In this document: one piece after another, positions 1 to 12,344 of the stretch
Numbering within the stretch: the stretch's first letter is position 1
Layout: each line of letters starts with the position of its first letter
Assembly (NCBI RefSeq): GCF_036320965.1
Contig: NC_092239.1
Location: 4,661,820-4,725,819 of the forward strand
Origin: Panulirus ornatus
Taxonomy: Eukaryota; Arthropoda; Malacostraca; Decapoda; Palinuridae
DNA: 64,000 nucleotides
Reading direction: 5' to 3'
The notes under the pieces: generated by a model
What the model was told of the DNA's origin: nothing
Seen by the model: only the letters and a program-made list of their open reading frames with translations
Database searches by the model: none
Position numbers and translations under genes: made by a program

Positions 1-942
1 CTCATTCGCAGTTAACAAGTCTCTATCTCTATTTCTCTAAACGAGAAAACTGTAGGTAAATCATATGAACAATGCATAAAACAAAACCTGAACGATACAT
101 ATACGTTCTCAACTGTAACTACTGGACGGAAAACACAAAAGTTCACAGGCAAATATCTTCAAAACAGAACACCAAACCTGGGCTAACCTAGCTACTGCAA
201 CACAAGAGTTTTACAAAAATGAACATCAAGTAAAGTGACTGACTACCTGCCCGTACAACTAACCATCCTCACTTATGTTCCACATTTTCCTTGCCGCAAA
301 TCTTAAGGTCCTGATCCGGTTACTGGATTAACCCCTCCTGTGCTGAAGACTCGCTTTACTAACCAATCTCGGCCACAACCCTTCAGACATAAGGCTGGCA
401 CGACAGGGCACTGACCACACAAAATACACAATGGTTACTAATACACGGAGTCACTACAGAGCCATAAGGTTAAAAACCTATCAAACTTATCAAAGCCAAG
501 CTTAAATCTCCTAAACAATACATCAATGTCAAAAACAATGATTACATATTCAAAAATCACGTCACGAATTAGCTGCTAACATATATAAAAACCGTCCAGC
601 CAACTAAAATTCAAAAGCATGTGATATATTGATCAATATGTGATTTACGGTTTAAGAGCATAAACCGTGGACTGAGTCTGTCATGACATATTTCCAAATG
701 ATCTAATACATTTTAAGCGTTTGAGTTCCAAACCCCGTAATGACGTTTACTTTACCTATGACAAAAGTAATTCGGCCAATCATCATCCCAGCAATGATTC
801 CAATCCTGAACCACTATAACATCATCCTAACAGTCAAAAGTCGAGCTGTACAGAGTCGTTGGACAGTGCGTCCAATGCCAGTACCCAGGCACTGGTTTCA
901 CCTTGGTAGTTCCATCTCACTATCATACTCCACATCCTTTAA

Positions 943-945
<3 letters not shown>
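1..945. other. Unique AT-rich sequence, no gene recognised
   Basis: No tandem array, transposon signature, tRNA box pair or credible open frame is visible. The only open frame running out of this stretch (from 740) ends in translated AT microsatellite and is not credible. Confidence 0.6.

Positions 946-1016
<71 letters not shown>
946..1016. repeat. (AT)n microsatellite
   Basis: Uninterrupted AT dinucleotide run of about 71 bp. It gives the IYIY tail of a spurious frame on the plus strand. Confidence 0.98.
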
Positions 1017-1018
<2 letters not shown>

Positions 1019-3389
1019 CAAAAATAATAGTAATAGCATACCGTCCAGAACCTATATAAGCCTTGTTTAAAAAAAAGTCCAGAGCCTATGGCATACTTGA
1101 GATACTCAAATCCAGAATATGACAATATCTTAAATCAGATTAAAGTCTTTATCACTAATCTTGACCATTAACAACGTAAACTCAACTTCATAATCATTAC
1201 AATATCAGTTTCGACTTAGTCCACAGCATATACCAACACATTTCAAGTCCAAGCTCTCTATAGCATCACCCAAACCAACGTAACAAATCCAGAAATCATA
1301 CCATACTCAACCATGTTCAAAAATTCCATTGCCCTGGCCAATGATAAGATACTATATTACAATCATTATCTTCGACTACACAAACCAAACAGTTTAGTAA
1401 TTTAGAGACTGTGGATGAATATCTAATAAACTGTAACTGTTTAGCAAAGCTACGGTGAATACGTAGCTCGGCCTAACTGGCTAAACTTATTGCAAGACAT
1501 TACCCAATTCATTTTTAATACTGTCGTACGGAAAGCACAGCATTCTCTTGATTTATTACAAGTCCAGAACCCTTACAAACATCATGTCACTACCATACTT
1601 AAGAACATATACAACACCACTACACGTCCTCACTAAGTTATAATAAAAATCGCGATTTTCAAAATAATCTTTCATCCAACATATACTAATCTACCCAGTA
1701 TTATACCAACCCTAAACCTGTAAAATCATTTTAAACTCTCTCAAGCCCTACTCCTACATCTTCACGGCCAACCATAAGAAAAAAAAAATATATCTCACCT
1801 GTTAAAGTAGCAGCGTTGATCTCATTGTAGAAATCCTTGAAGTTGGATATGAACTTGCCGATGTAGTTCATGCTCTTCTAGACTATAGTTAATGCAGAGG
1901 GGAGCTAGGCCCCAGTCACTTCGAAATGTGTAGTAAACTGTCACAGGGAGATGGAGAAGCGCGTAAGTGTACATAACATCATTAATAAATTGCAATAAAT
2001 TCACCTACACATCAGGTGCATTTTGTTTTTCAATAACAATGATAAATGTTTCAATAACATTATATAAGGATAAGTGATCGCTTATCCGGATAAACGCAGG
2101 GCAATTTACATTCTTAAGTATATATATTCACCAAAAATCTACGCAATATGAAAAGAGAACATAGAAATTTTCCCTCTACAATATAAGCTCACTTCTAGTC
2201 ACACCTTATCAGCTCCTGTGATCGGAGACATACCTACTGACCCTGTCTGACATTGGTTCCTTTAATTACAGCACTTAATTCTTTACAATATTCGCGATTA
2301 TCACGTGGGATCATAATCTAGCCTTATGATTAAATAACTGTTTAATGTAAAGGATATCGATACATGGGCTTTTATAACATCAGAATCTCTGTCGAACACA
2401 ACCAAGAAGTTCCCACACAGAAATACAATTTTCTTTTCAAGAACGTTTTCTAGTAGGGACGATGAAATACGTTAAAAACTTCGTTTGAGTACGTGATGAA
2501 CACAGGAATTTACGAGCATTTTGACTCACTTACATAATCTGAAGGTTCATGTCCTTGATGCGTTACCTAACGGATTAGCTTTGCGACACGTAAAAGGCTA
2601 AAACAACTTTCCTTTATGGTCAAAGACTCCAGTCGGATAGAAGTCCCCATCATAGGATTCCCAATCGATTAAATAAAATATGGAAGCCGTGTGGACCAGT
2701 CGTTTGGCTAACGTGAAAGATGCCATGTACAGTACAGTTGTACGGCAGTACACTAGGGTTGCCCTTGAGTAAATAACTTGTGATTCATCACCTATCATTT
2801 ACTGATGTCATAAGTACATTTTTTTATATTCATTCAAAACAACTGTATGCATTCCTTTGATACGGGTGACTTCAAATTTGTGTGAAACTTCAATTAGTCT
2901 GACACTAAAGCATCCATACTGGATAATCCTGAAATAGTACGGTTGTTTCATAAGGAAATGTACAGGTGTGCAGAGCGATGTTAGTAGACCAGTAAAGCGA
3001 CAGGTGTTCGACCATGGTCGCGCATGAATACCCCCCCCCCCTACTTAATGGTTCTGTTTCCTAAATAAACTCCAGCCGTCCCTACTATTTACTGGGGTCA
3101 GATGTACGGAAAATCATTCCACTTCATAAATAGTTTATTCAACAGTACAAACTTTATTGTATCCTATTTTTCTTTCGTTACTGCTTATTCTGCAAAGTAT
3201 TAGTCCTCTTGAACAATAGAATGTTTAAAGATCTAACCCATTACACTAGTCTCTATGAACGTTCTGATTAAAATAAATCAGAAGTCCCCAGAATCGTGTA
3301 CCATGATCAGGTATCATGTTGCTCAATGGCTGGGAATCGGTCGGTCTGCAGGACCCCTGGCACACGGTTGGTAAAGCACTTACCTCATA
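1017..3389. other. Unique sequence, no gene recognised
   Basis: AT-rich sequence with only short chance frames of 60-66 codons. A C run of 11 lies at 3031-3041. I see no repeat-family copy or paired promoter and terminator signals. Confidence 0.55.
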
Positions 3390-3390
3390 A

Positions 3391-3465
3391 TAACTTTGTT
3401 CCCTTCTCGAATCACCTCTTTAAAAAAGCTTAACTTTGTTCCCCTCTCGAAGCACCTCTTTAAAA
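3391..3465 (+). repeat. Two-copy 40-bp tandem duplication
   Basis: A segment starting TAACTTTGTTCCC and ending CACCTCTTTAAAA occurs at 3391-3425 and again at 3431-3465, with two or three substitutions between copies. It is a small recent local duplication with no coding implication. Confidence 0.9.
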
Positions 3466-3536
3466 TGCTAACTTCATAAGTCGGTTTTGGTGATATCAGA
3501 TTCGGGTTACTTCTGATTCTTTAATATGAACAGCAA

Positions 3537-3539
<3 letters not shown>

Positions 3540-3570
<31 letters not shown>
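3540..3570 (+). repeat. Poly(A) run of 31 bases
   Basis: Uninterrupted A homopolymer. It could be the tail of a retroposed sequence ending at 3539, but the preceding bases match none of the LINE or SINE 3' ends seen elsewhere in the window, so its origin is open. Confidence 0.95.
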
Positions 3571-3572
<2 letters not shown>

Positions 3573-3759
3573 TTGTGTAGTACTAATTCTCTATAAAAGT
3601 TTAAGATTCGGTCGACCATTCAGCGGCAGTAGGCATGCACAAACATTTCTCAATGAAGTTCCCTGCGATTCGATTAACTATAACGGGTTGCAGTCTCAGT
3701 TATCCTTAACACCAGAACTTCGAAGGTCTTAGGATTCTTCGGTTCGAGGATGAAGATTG

Positions 3760-3821
3760 ACGTTGATGGCCTTAATGACCCTTAACATTTATTTGATGGG
3801 CCTAAAGCCCAGTCAACCAAT
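3760..3821 (-). repeat. Dispersed family A (GGTTGGTTATTTGGGC-type) copy
   Basis: Reads on the minus strand as TGGTTGACTGGGCTTTAGGC, then CATCAA, then GTCATTAAGGCCATCAACG. The same ordered blocks recur near 26.5, 37.25, 52.5, 59.2, 59.3 and 62.25 kb, so this is a dispersed repeat rather than local sequence. Confidence 0.7.
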
Positions 3822-3834
3822 TATGCAACTGATT

Positions 3835-4480
3835 AAGTAATAGTGTTGGGAGATATAAATGCATTAGTTTAAAATGTAACTGCGAGGTTTGGTGTAAACA
3901 ATGCAAGTGAAAATGAACAGCTTGTCAAATTGTGCCGAAAAAGGACTGATGACAGAATATACGAGTATGTTTGAGTGGCGTTAAGAGTGAATGGGCATTA
4001 TTGGATTACATACCAAAACTGATAAGAGTGCAATGCCGAGACTGTTGTGATGTCTGGTCACCTTTTGGTGAAGAGAGGGGGAAAGTTTGTAGTGTCTCCA
4101 GGAAACGAGGTAATGACATGGGTCCAGGTGAGTCAGTGAGCCTGGAAGAAGCTGGTGTTGTGTGAAGATACTACGAATAACTTGGAAAGATGAGAGTAGT
4201 GAACACATTTGGGCTACAGTGAGGGGAGTAAATGTGATAGTAGCATCAGGCAAAGGTGATGAGATGGCATGACTATTCTGAAGAGGACTGCCGAATGTTA
4301 GATGATTGGGTGGCAAATGTGGTGTGTATGGGACGTTGGGTTATGCAGAAGAAAATTCTGGCGAATGGCATGACGAAAAGAGAAGAGGGTGGTGAATGCT
4401 TAGTGTACGATGAAGTGTGACAAAGCACCTGGAGTGGATGAGATTTCAAGTAAATTTCTTAAGGGAGCAAGTGTTATCGA
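3835..4480 (+). pseudogene. Decayed non-LTR retrotransposon (LINE) internal fragment
   Basis: Short conserved blocks survive in different frames. Near 3841 the translation VLGDINALV matches the GD(F/I)NA motif of the AP-type endonuclease of LINEs. Near 4000 LDYIPKLI resembles the endonuclease C-terminal (I)DY block. Near 4410-4470 CDKAPGVDEISSKFLK matches the KAPGVDGI motif at the start of LINE reverse transcriptase. The order endonuclease then RT, in one orientation, supports one ancient element. Stops and frameshifts separate the blocks and the catalytic RT core is absent, so it is dead. Edges are approximate. The fragment starts just after a family A copy. Confidence 0.65.
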
Positions 4481-6749
4481 TTAGGGAGTTACAATATTCA
4501 GAGTACGTATGGCTCAAGACGAATTAAGACATTTTTTTTAAAAACGTTTGTATGGTTCAAGGTGAATTAACACAGCTAAATATTTTTTTTCGAAAGCATG
4601 TCTCAGACTTTTAATACGATCAATATCCCAACGGACACCAAATGAACAAAGTTGGTTATCAAAGCTTCACACCTATCCAAAAGGATACAGCATGGCTTAC
4701 AATAAAATTCTAACATATTACTGAAAGCACCCAGAATTCTACATATCCCTTAAAGCCTATATAGTGATTCAGAATTAATATTCATGCCTATGTTCGCTTA
4801 GTAGGAAAGGGAGATAAAACAACTAGAGCTATCTCCTCTAGGCCTAAGAGCAATGAAATCATATCCAAAGTACGGAGAACAAACAATCCCCCCCCCCCCC
4901 CAACCTTCCCAACAACTCACAGGAGGGAGAGAGAGCATTACAAACTATTCACCCAGACCCAGATGGTTTTGGGCAGTCAAGTAAACATGAACTGACACCA
5001 AAATATACTTAACTCATATGAAAAAAAGTGAAACAAAGCAATGACAAAAGTATATGGATCCTTCACCACAATTTTCAGTACTACTCCGAGGTAAACAAAG
5101 TTTACTCCACAACACTTTAGTTTGCCCCGTTAATGTCATTCACGAATTCTTTCATTGATCATTTCTACTTGTAGGCACGAGAAACTTAGGGCTTTTCATG
5201 AACTATAAAACACCGTTAGCCCGCAACAGCAGTACTCGGAGTGACGCCTACTTTCGTACCTACTTAGAAGCCAAACAGTAAGGATTAAGTTCGACAATTC
5301 CCGTGTTCTTACGTCGACTTAACGATGTTATATATAAAATAACAAGTGGCTAGTGGCCAAGGTGAACCAATGGGTCGCTCCACCAAAAAAGATGACCTAA
5401 CAGTCTCACAGATACAGACGCGACAGGTTTTTACCATTTAAAATAAACCTCCAGTTTTTACGGTAATAACGTTAACACATGCATTACCTCTGGGGATCTT
5501 TTTTTCCCTTTTAACTATCATTACTGTTCTAGTGCTTTACTGACAATATATGTGTAGGCATATTTAACAGCGATGGGAAAACTGGAAACCACTTTTCCAT
5601 GTTTTCTATCTTATGCCGTTTTATACTTATTGAAGCCTTTTTTCAAACTTCTGACTTGTCTTCGTCACAAAAAGCATATGTTTATTACAATCATCACCAT
5701 GGCTTAATAATGGACAGACACTAGCATTTACCAATCAATGAAGTAGCGCAAACATCCAAATACATCACATGTTATTTAGCTATTAAACTTCGCCTGTTCC
5801 TCATATCGTCCATTAAACCTTGTAAATTAAAAAAAGCTAATTCAATCTTAGCGCTAGTGCGACTATAACATATAAAAACAATCTTTTAATCTACGGATAC
5901 ACAATTAAAGTTTTATGATAATGGCTATGATTCGAACTGAATTCTTTGTTTCGACTCAACTGGTTGAGTTTTAAGCTGTAATTAATGCATATTCAATGAC
6001 TAAGTCACATATTTACAATATATATATAAACCACGTGCAATGACAGCAATCCCAAAGTGTTTTATGCATGTTCCTTGCATGATCAATGATGCAACCCGAG
6101 TTTCAGGTTTTCCTACCCACAGGGGTTTCTTTGATAACTATGCTTTTAAAGCAGGTCCCTCGTTGATGATCCTTGACAAGAAAACCTTGAAAGGTTAACT
6201 TTACTGTCCGCATGGCACATGAAATGAATCATCGTGACCACACCTTAAATCTACCGGTAACTCGGTTTAAGGGGACGAGAAATCAATACATTGGCACACG
6301 AGCATTTCTCACTTTCTGATTCGCCTTTGCAAAGTCTGACAAACACGTTTCAATTTCATGACCATTACAAATGTTTATAGTATGCACTACACCAATACTG
6401 GCTTACTGCACAAAACCCTTTGTATTTAAGAGAGTATAATGAATGATTTTCCAAACGTTAGTCCTCGGGAAAATCCTGCATGCCTGGCAACTGGACATCA
6501 GCTGGGACCAGACCACTGACAAAGTTCCGCGCTGTCAGACAAAGACTGAGACTTTAGACGCGACACGAAGACACTATGCATTTAACTGCCACATTTTTTC
6601 GTTTCATATGACACAAAGGACCTTCCTCCACTGTACAAAGTCAAAAAACACGCACAAAATCACTCACAATTACAAAAACAGTACTTTCAACGAAGAGGTC
6701 CAAAACGTGAGTGCTCGCTTCTTCGATCTACCCGACGCACTGCGCTAAC
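4481..6749. other. Unique sequence, no gene recognised
   Basis: Contains a C run of about 14 at 4888-4901 and AT-rich unique DNA. At 4495-4590 two short blocks like GTATGGCTCAAG resemble the decayed array at 34.4-34.8 kb. The 101-codon plus frame ending at 6748 has no recognisable motif. Confidence 0.5.
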
Positions 6750-7118
6750 CTGTGCTCGATGAGTGGCCCCCCGCTACAGCTAGGAGTTGCCAGTTAGGTA
6801 TCATAATATGTATACGATTCAATATACTTGCAGGAGTATCATGAGGTGAATATTCATTTATATGTAAATTCCAGGTAAGTAATTCTGATGCAAACAAATT
6901 CAGTAGGTCATTATGACTGATTAATGTATCAAATGTTCTTTTATCTAATAATATCGCCATTACTCGGAGTATCTTGCGCCCACTTTTAACCCCCAAAATT
7001 TGTATTGCAGCCTGTGGTATCATGTATTTGTAAGTAGATAAAGTCACATAGCCTTGATCATTGTCAAAATTACCGTAGAGTCTTCCAGCACAGTAGCCAT
7101 CCTTCAAATGTGCTGCAA
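6750..7118 (-). CDS. Candidate internal exon, hypothetical protein
   Basis: On the minus strand a pyrimidine tract ending CTCAG (AG at 7120-7119) precedes an open stretch of about 122 codons, which ends at ACAG followed by GTTAGC, an acceptable splice donor (GT at 6749-6748). The translation begins AAHLKDGYCAGRLYGN, has mixed composition and alternating hydrophobic patches (e.g. FDTLISHNDLLNLFASELL), and is not microsatellite-derived. I do not recognise the family. The GNFDND segment loosely recalls von Willebrand D-type GNFNGD, but the cysteine pattern of that domain is absent, so I give it no weight. No flanking exons were found. It could be a chance open frame. Confidence 0.25.
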
Positions 7119-9272
7119 CTGAGAAAGAGGAAAAGTCAGTGACACTTTATGGATCGATTGATGGTGTGGCCCACCAGACTTCGAATAAAAATACTGAATT
7201 CAGTTAATAACAACTTTCCCTACTTTTAAGTTCACGAACACCTTCCGATCAAAATGATATTCTCTGTCAATACATCAAGTGTACGTTGTTATTGTTAAGT
7301 AGTCCAGATAAAGGCACAATGCTTTCGTAACATAACCCTCCCCACATGGAGGACATTGCGGTTGACACCGATACACTTTACACCCACTAGGGTCTTGTGT
7401 TGCTGATACTGCTTCGTTTATAAGGCGAACAATGAAACTTATTTCGGCATAAATCCATGAACCTAGGAATGCACAAACTTCTCACGGTAATAAGACTATA
7501 AAACCTAGGTGACGTCAACCTAATCAATAGGGCGGGTTTCGTCCGTCGTGTCACCATTCCTAGATGGTGAATTCCCAACAGAACTATTCAGTATCATACT
7601 AATCACCATAAACATTTTTCAGTACATTTCCGTAACATCTATGAATTTCCCTGGATTTTGCGTTAATAGCTTCTTGTGTTTCCTTTGCGTAAGTATGTAA
7701 AATCTAGGAAATGTAGTGACTATGAGTTCTATTTTTTTCGAGAATATGGATTTTCTGCAGGTTATATAATATATAGCTGGAGCATTTTGGCATGGTTTTG
7801 GTGAGGGTGAGAATCAACCGCAGACTTTGGCCATGACGATATTGGGTATTACGCTGTACTCATTTTCTTTTCTACTCTGCAGCCTGCCGTGCTGCCGCTA
7901 AAGAAAGTCAATGTGAGAATGAAAATTCTCAGACAAAAATTCAACCAGCGAGAAATAATTGAAACCAACTACATTCGACAATTGTGTTGAAATATAGCTT
8001 TACTTTTCATTGATATTTACTAGATAGATGATTAAGATATAACATTAAGTTCATGCACTTCCACATGTATGCGCACATACATTCATTTACGAACTATAAT
8101 ACAAACGTTATGTTGAAAGAAATTTGATCTTAGATGTAAATTGGCGCCTACTTTTAATTCTCTTATGATTTACTTCTCCGTTTCTGATTTTCTTTATCAC
8201 TTTCATTGTCACGCTTCCTCTCGATGCGGCAGTAAAGCAGTTTGCATGAAGCAGGACAATTCAGACATATCAAAGACAAGGTCTTACCTGCTGACGGAAA
8301 GTGACTTGTCTGAAAGACGATAGTAAATTAGATTACTTATATAGGTCAATGTTCCTACTATCATTCCAACATATGTCGTAAACTTCTTATTTTTCACGAT
8401 TAATCACTGATATCTCAACAGGAGATATGTAGTATGATATATAACGTCATGATTCATTCATTGGAACAAACGTTTACCAATGACACATTGCCAGTCCTAC
8501 CGTCCGACCCAAAGCCACACATTTCCTGGAGCAGCTGGTGAGTGTACTACGAACACTGCCATCTTACACAGTACTATTGAATTGTAGTTCACCTTAACGA
8601 TAACATTATAGACTTAAAATTAGGAGGAAACTGATAATCTGTACAATCATCTCTTGGAAGTATTAAACGAAGACGTTATGAATGTAAATGACTGTTGAGT
8701 TCCAGTGAGTCAAAAGCAGTAATTGGAAACCGTATAGGGCGATGGTGCGAGGCATCGTACGAGGCCAGACCGGCCACCTCCTCTGTCGATGCCAAATATC
8801 TTGATAAATTTTTCCCTTTATAAAATTTGAAGAAGCGCCGTCTTCCCTATTCTACATGAAATAACAGTGCATTTATTCCCTTGACTATCTCATAGATCAA
8901 ACACTGAAATCAAGAGGAGGTCTACCTTTTTTTTCTCTCATCGTTCCGCATTGCGCCATAAGCAAGCAAACCTTAAATTAGCGGGGTAAAAAATTACCCT
9001 TACCTGTTCATTTCGAAAATGGGACGCTCTCGGGAGGTGTGTGGCAAATGCATTTAGCTCAAAGTCAGGGTTGTTGTGCCCAAGGATGCCTAAGATATTT
9101 GTAACATAATCTGTATTTTCTTGGGGAGTTACTTCCTGCAAATTAATAGTTTTACAATGAATTAATCCACGACACTAAGATGAAATTCTTAACGTAGAAC
9201 AGGTCCTATATGCTGGCTGAGGCCGATCGGGAAGTTGGAGGACCTGTATATTGATCAGGCACCAGAGGTTCA
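7119..9272. other. Unique sequence, no gene recognised
   Basis: No repeat arrays. A single perfect CRE octamer TGACGTCA occurs at 7510-7517. Short frames of 60-67 codons show no recognisable motifs. Confidence 0.5.
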
Positions 9273-9387
9273 TGACGTCATGGACGTACAGTGGGGAGTG
9301 GGGAGGGTGTGGGGGCGGGACCGGTAGAGTTTGGGCACCAGTAAGCTAGCCAACCAGCTCACCAGTATGGTCCTGGCACCGGTAAGT
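9273..9387 (+). promoter_or_regulatory. Promoter-like cluster: CRE, G-rich/GC box, splice donor
   Basis: ATGACGTCAT, a perfect 10-bp CRE palindrome, lies at 9272-9281. A G-rich tract at 9292-9319 has five G runs of three or more and includes GGGGGCGGG, an Sp1-type GC box and a possible G-quadruplex. A strong donor-like site GGTAAGT follows at 9381-9387. These would suit a promoter and a non-coding first exon on the plus strand. No start codon context or downstream exon was identified, so this is inference. Confidence 0.25.
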
Positions 9388-9606
9388 CAGCACTTGGGCC
9401 GGATATCCTGGGGGTCGGAGACTTTTCTGACCTGGTTTTACCCTCTTCTACCAGTTTACTAACACTCGCTCTTATGTACTTACTCGCTAGATTTCTCTAC
9501 ATCTGGTAAAATTTTCATTAGTTTCCCCTCAATGAAAGTTCCGTTTTCCTTTCTGCAGTACTACACTGTCTCCCTGTACAAAGATTAGGAATCTAGGTTA
9601 TTCATT

Positions 9607-9740
9607 GCTGTCCTCCAGCAGATAACACAGTCGCAGATCATCATGTCTTCTATCAGCTGTCTTTTCCATATACTGTCCTCCACCTGATGGTCTTCTGTTA
9701 TTTGTCTTCCCCATGTATAGCTACCCACCTTCATGTATTG
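9607..9740 (+). repeat. Dispersed family B (TGTCCTCCAGCAGATAAC) copy
   Basis: Starts CTGTCCTCCAGCAGATAAC, then CAGATCATCATGTCTTC and CTTTTCCATATAC. A second, partly decayed unit (CTGTCCTCCACCTGATGG) follows at about 9673. The same ordered blocks occur at 23672 (plus) and 18495-18605 (minus). Confidence 0.75.
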
Positions 9741-10029
9741 CCATGAACCCTCCTTGTACTCCTAGGTACCTCCAGGTATTGCTGTTATAGTCAGTGAATC
9801 AAGGCTGATTCCTGGCCAGTCTGCGGTCTCCAGTCAGTTCGATGTCGTCCGTAGCTGGTAAATACAGTCCCTCGTCCGTCCGTCCACGTCAAACAAAGGT
9901 CCACAGCATCCGCAACTGTCGTCTACAGCCGCACGTTTATACTTAACCTCGAAGCTACGCAACTAAACCTATCAAAGCCACGCATATGAACGCACTCTTC
10001 AAAGCAAGCACTTAAACTTACCTCCTTTC

Positions 10030-10032
<3 letters not shown>

Positions 10033-10084
<52 letters not shown>
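10033..10084. repeat. (GA)n microsatellite
   Basis: Pure GA run of about 52 bp. It accounts for the SLSL stretch of a spurious minus-strand frame. Confidence 0.98.
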
Positions 10085-10088
<4 letters not shown>

Positions 10089-10165
10089 ACTTGACCGAGC
10101 GGGAAACTTGAATTGGGTACTTACTACAGTACCTGAGCAGATAAGTAAGATCTGCTGCAGCCGAA

Positions 10166-10610
10166 CAATCAGCGCAGGATAACGCAGGAGTTGTATCAGA
10201 CCACCAATCAACTTGTCAGCGACGGTAGTGACGTAATATCGAGCGAATCAGCCCATCAGTGACGTCATGACTTTATTGAATAAACCAATACACGTGTCAG
10301 CGACATCAGTGCCAGGCACTAAGCCAATCAGCGAATTTAGTGACGTCTGTGAAGTCATAAGCCGACCAATCAGTATGTCAGCGACACAGTGTCAGACAAA
10401 TCAGCGCATCAGTGACATCAGAAAGATCCTCAGCCAACCAATCAGCCTGTTTATGACGTAGTGAAGCAGCATTGGGCAAATCAGTCCATCACGGATATGA
10501 TGAATGATGTGAGAGTTGTACCAAGCCACAAATCAGCTTATCAGTGACGTAGCGTCAGGCCAATCAGAACGCGGCTGACGTCAGAGAAATAATGGGCTAA
10601 CCAATCAGCA
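10166..10610 (+). repeat. CCAATCA/TGACGTCA array with about 40-bp period
   Basis: Twelve CAATCA-like boxes start at 10166, 10205, 10245, 10286, 10325, 10367, 10398, 10439, 10478, 10530, 10561 and 10602. Steps are 39, 40, 41, 39, 42, 31, 41, 39, 52, 31 and 41, with a mean near 40. Between most of them sits a CRE-like box in the context ATCAGTGACGTCA; exact TGACGTCA occurs at 10260-10267 and 10576-10583, with one-base variants in most other units. CCAAT is the NF-Y core and TGACGTCA the CREB/ATF core. The array is either a decayed minisatellite or a regulatory cluster with NF-Y/CREB spacing. The purine/pyrimidine sequence between boxes has diverged while the boxes persist. Confidence 0.8.
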
Positions 10611-10762
10611 ACGAGGCAATGCATTGTGTGACAAAACATCTTACGAGGCGTATATTACTTTCCCGACCTGGAGGACTTTAATCCTAACCCAAATGGATTT
10701 AAGAAATAAATGGCTCATTAAGCAATAACATGGAAAGCCTAGAAAAAACTATGAAGCTAGTA

Positions 10763-10812
10763 AATAATAATAATAATAACGATAATAATAATAATAATAA
10801 TAGTAATAATAA
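10763..10812. repeat. (TAA)n microsatellite, imperfect
   Basis: TAA trinucleotides over about 50 bp with three substitutions (AAC, GAT, TAG). Confidence 0.95.
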
Positions 10813-11275
10813 AACAACTGGTTGACCAAGGCCCAGTTAGGAAAGACTTTTTATAACACACGCTTTAGTAATTACGAATCCTCATCTGAGGTAACATCTG
10901 GGCTATCCGGAGGTGAGGCACAGTGTGTCAGAACCAGAATCAGGCACTACATTCTGGGCTAGACGCAAAGTCCTGCAAAAGGAAGAAGAAAAAAAAAAAG
11001 ATCAGCCGGGAAGAACGAAAATGTCAACAATGCCACGTACGTCTGTCTGACTGTAAGAAGGGCCGTAACAAAATGTCAACACACTTCAGGCTACTGGCGG
11101 ACGGAAAGCACCGGGGCTAAGGACAAACTTCCCCTGACCCTCGAGTGTCCTGGACTAGGAATAAAAAGAAAAACTGAACGTGATTTACCAACTGAAAAGA
11201 GTTTTTCCCCCATGTGACGCCACCCGCGGCTATCCTGCCACCCCTTTCGGCACGTAACTCCCCCGTACTGTAGGT

Positions 11276-11279
<4 letters not shown>

Positions 11280-11314
<35 letters not shown>
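11280..11314. repeat. (GA)n microsatellite
   Basis: Pure GA run of about 35 bp. Confidence 0.97.
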
Positions 11315-11316
<2 letters not shown>

Positions 11317-11936
11317 TGGCGAGGTAAAATACCGAGTCAATGTAGCACTCAAAGTTGATGTGTGTCCCGGCGTAGTATAGGCTGCAACTCAAGGTCATAT
11401 TGGACAATATTGGAGTACATGTCTTCAGCCACTATCTCCGCCGCTACTGTTGCCAGGAGGGTGTGGGCTATCACAACGTGAGTACCACCGGTGATTATAT
11501 ACCGCCAGTTGGCCTCGAGGAGCCTTCAGTATCGCCATACTCAAGTACCGTACTTGGCCAAGTGGCGTCCTTACCTCCAGCCAAAAGGCCCGTCCCTAGC
11601 GGTCGGGTTGGTACGTTATCTTATGACGGTTGTCCGTAAAGATGGGGTAAGGAGGGTGTCTGTCCAGTGCGTGTATTCTGTCTTCGAGACGGGTGCAGAC
11701 TCTCAGTCGTGCTGCTATGCCCGTAACAGTCATTGGTGTAGACTGTCAATAAGGTTTCCTATGATAGTTACAGTTCCTGACATAGTCATTCAGGTTGTAC
11801 TGACAGGCATCAGTCACGGCCACAGACTGTTAACAAGTCCACAGTTACTGGCTTGGCCAGTCACAGACTTCATCAGCGGCAGACGTTCCTTACTTCTGCA
11901 AGCATACAAAGCCACCTCCAGCATTCAACTCTACTT

Positions 11937-11942
<6 letters not shown>

Positions 11943-11997
<55 letters not shown>
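11943..11997. repeat. (CT)n microsatellite
   Basis: Pure CT run of about 55 bp. It lies inside the long plus frame at 11491-12312, whose middle is therefore only SLSLSL. Confidence 0.98.
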
Positions 11998-11999
<2 letters not shown>

Positions 12000-12237
12000 C
12001 TACCTCCGGTTCCTCAAGATCCTCTCCAGACAACTCCACCTCTGTTTCTCAACTTCCTGTTGTCGCTCGAGTGCCACTTATATATCATCGCCACCACCAC
12101 TCCATCGACCAGGTCCTCCTCATCGCTCTTCACTTCCGCCCAGACACATGAAGCAAGTGAAAAAAAGACGAGGATCTTGTGTTCGCCCAGGTCGACTATG
12201 GTCAGTTATCAACAATTATAGAGCAATTTCCTCCTTG

Positions 12238-12344
12238 ACCCCCTCGTGCACGACGGTACAGCTCTTGATCACGACTAGACGACTCTTGAACACGACGGTG
12301 CGACAATTTTAGCACGACGAAAAGGCTCTTGATGACCATACGAC

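Noticed and set aside
11491..12312. 273-codon plus frame
   Set aside because: Centre is a pure CT microsatellite read as SLSLSL and its end runs into duplicated family C repeat; no conserved motif. The matching sequence in duplication copy B is not open.
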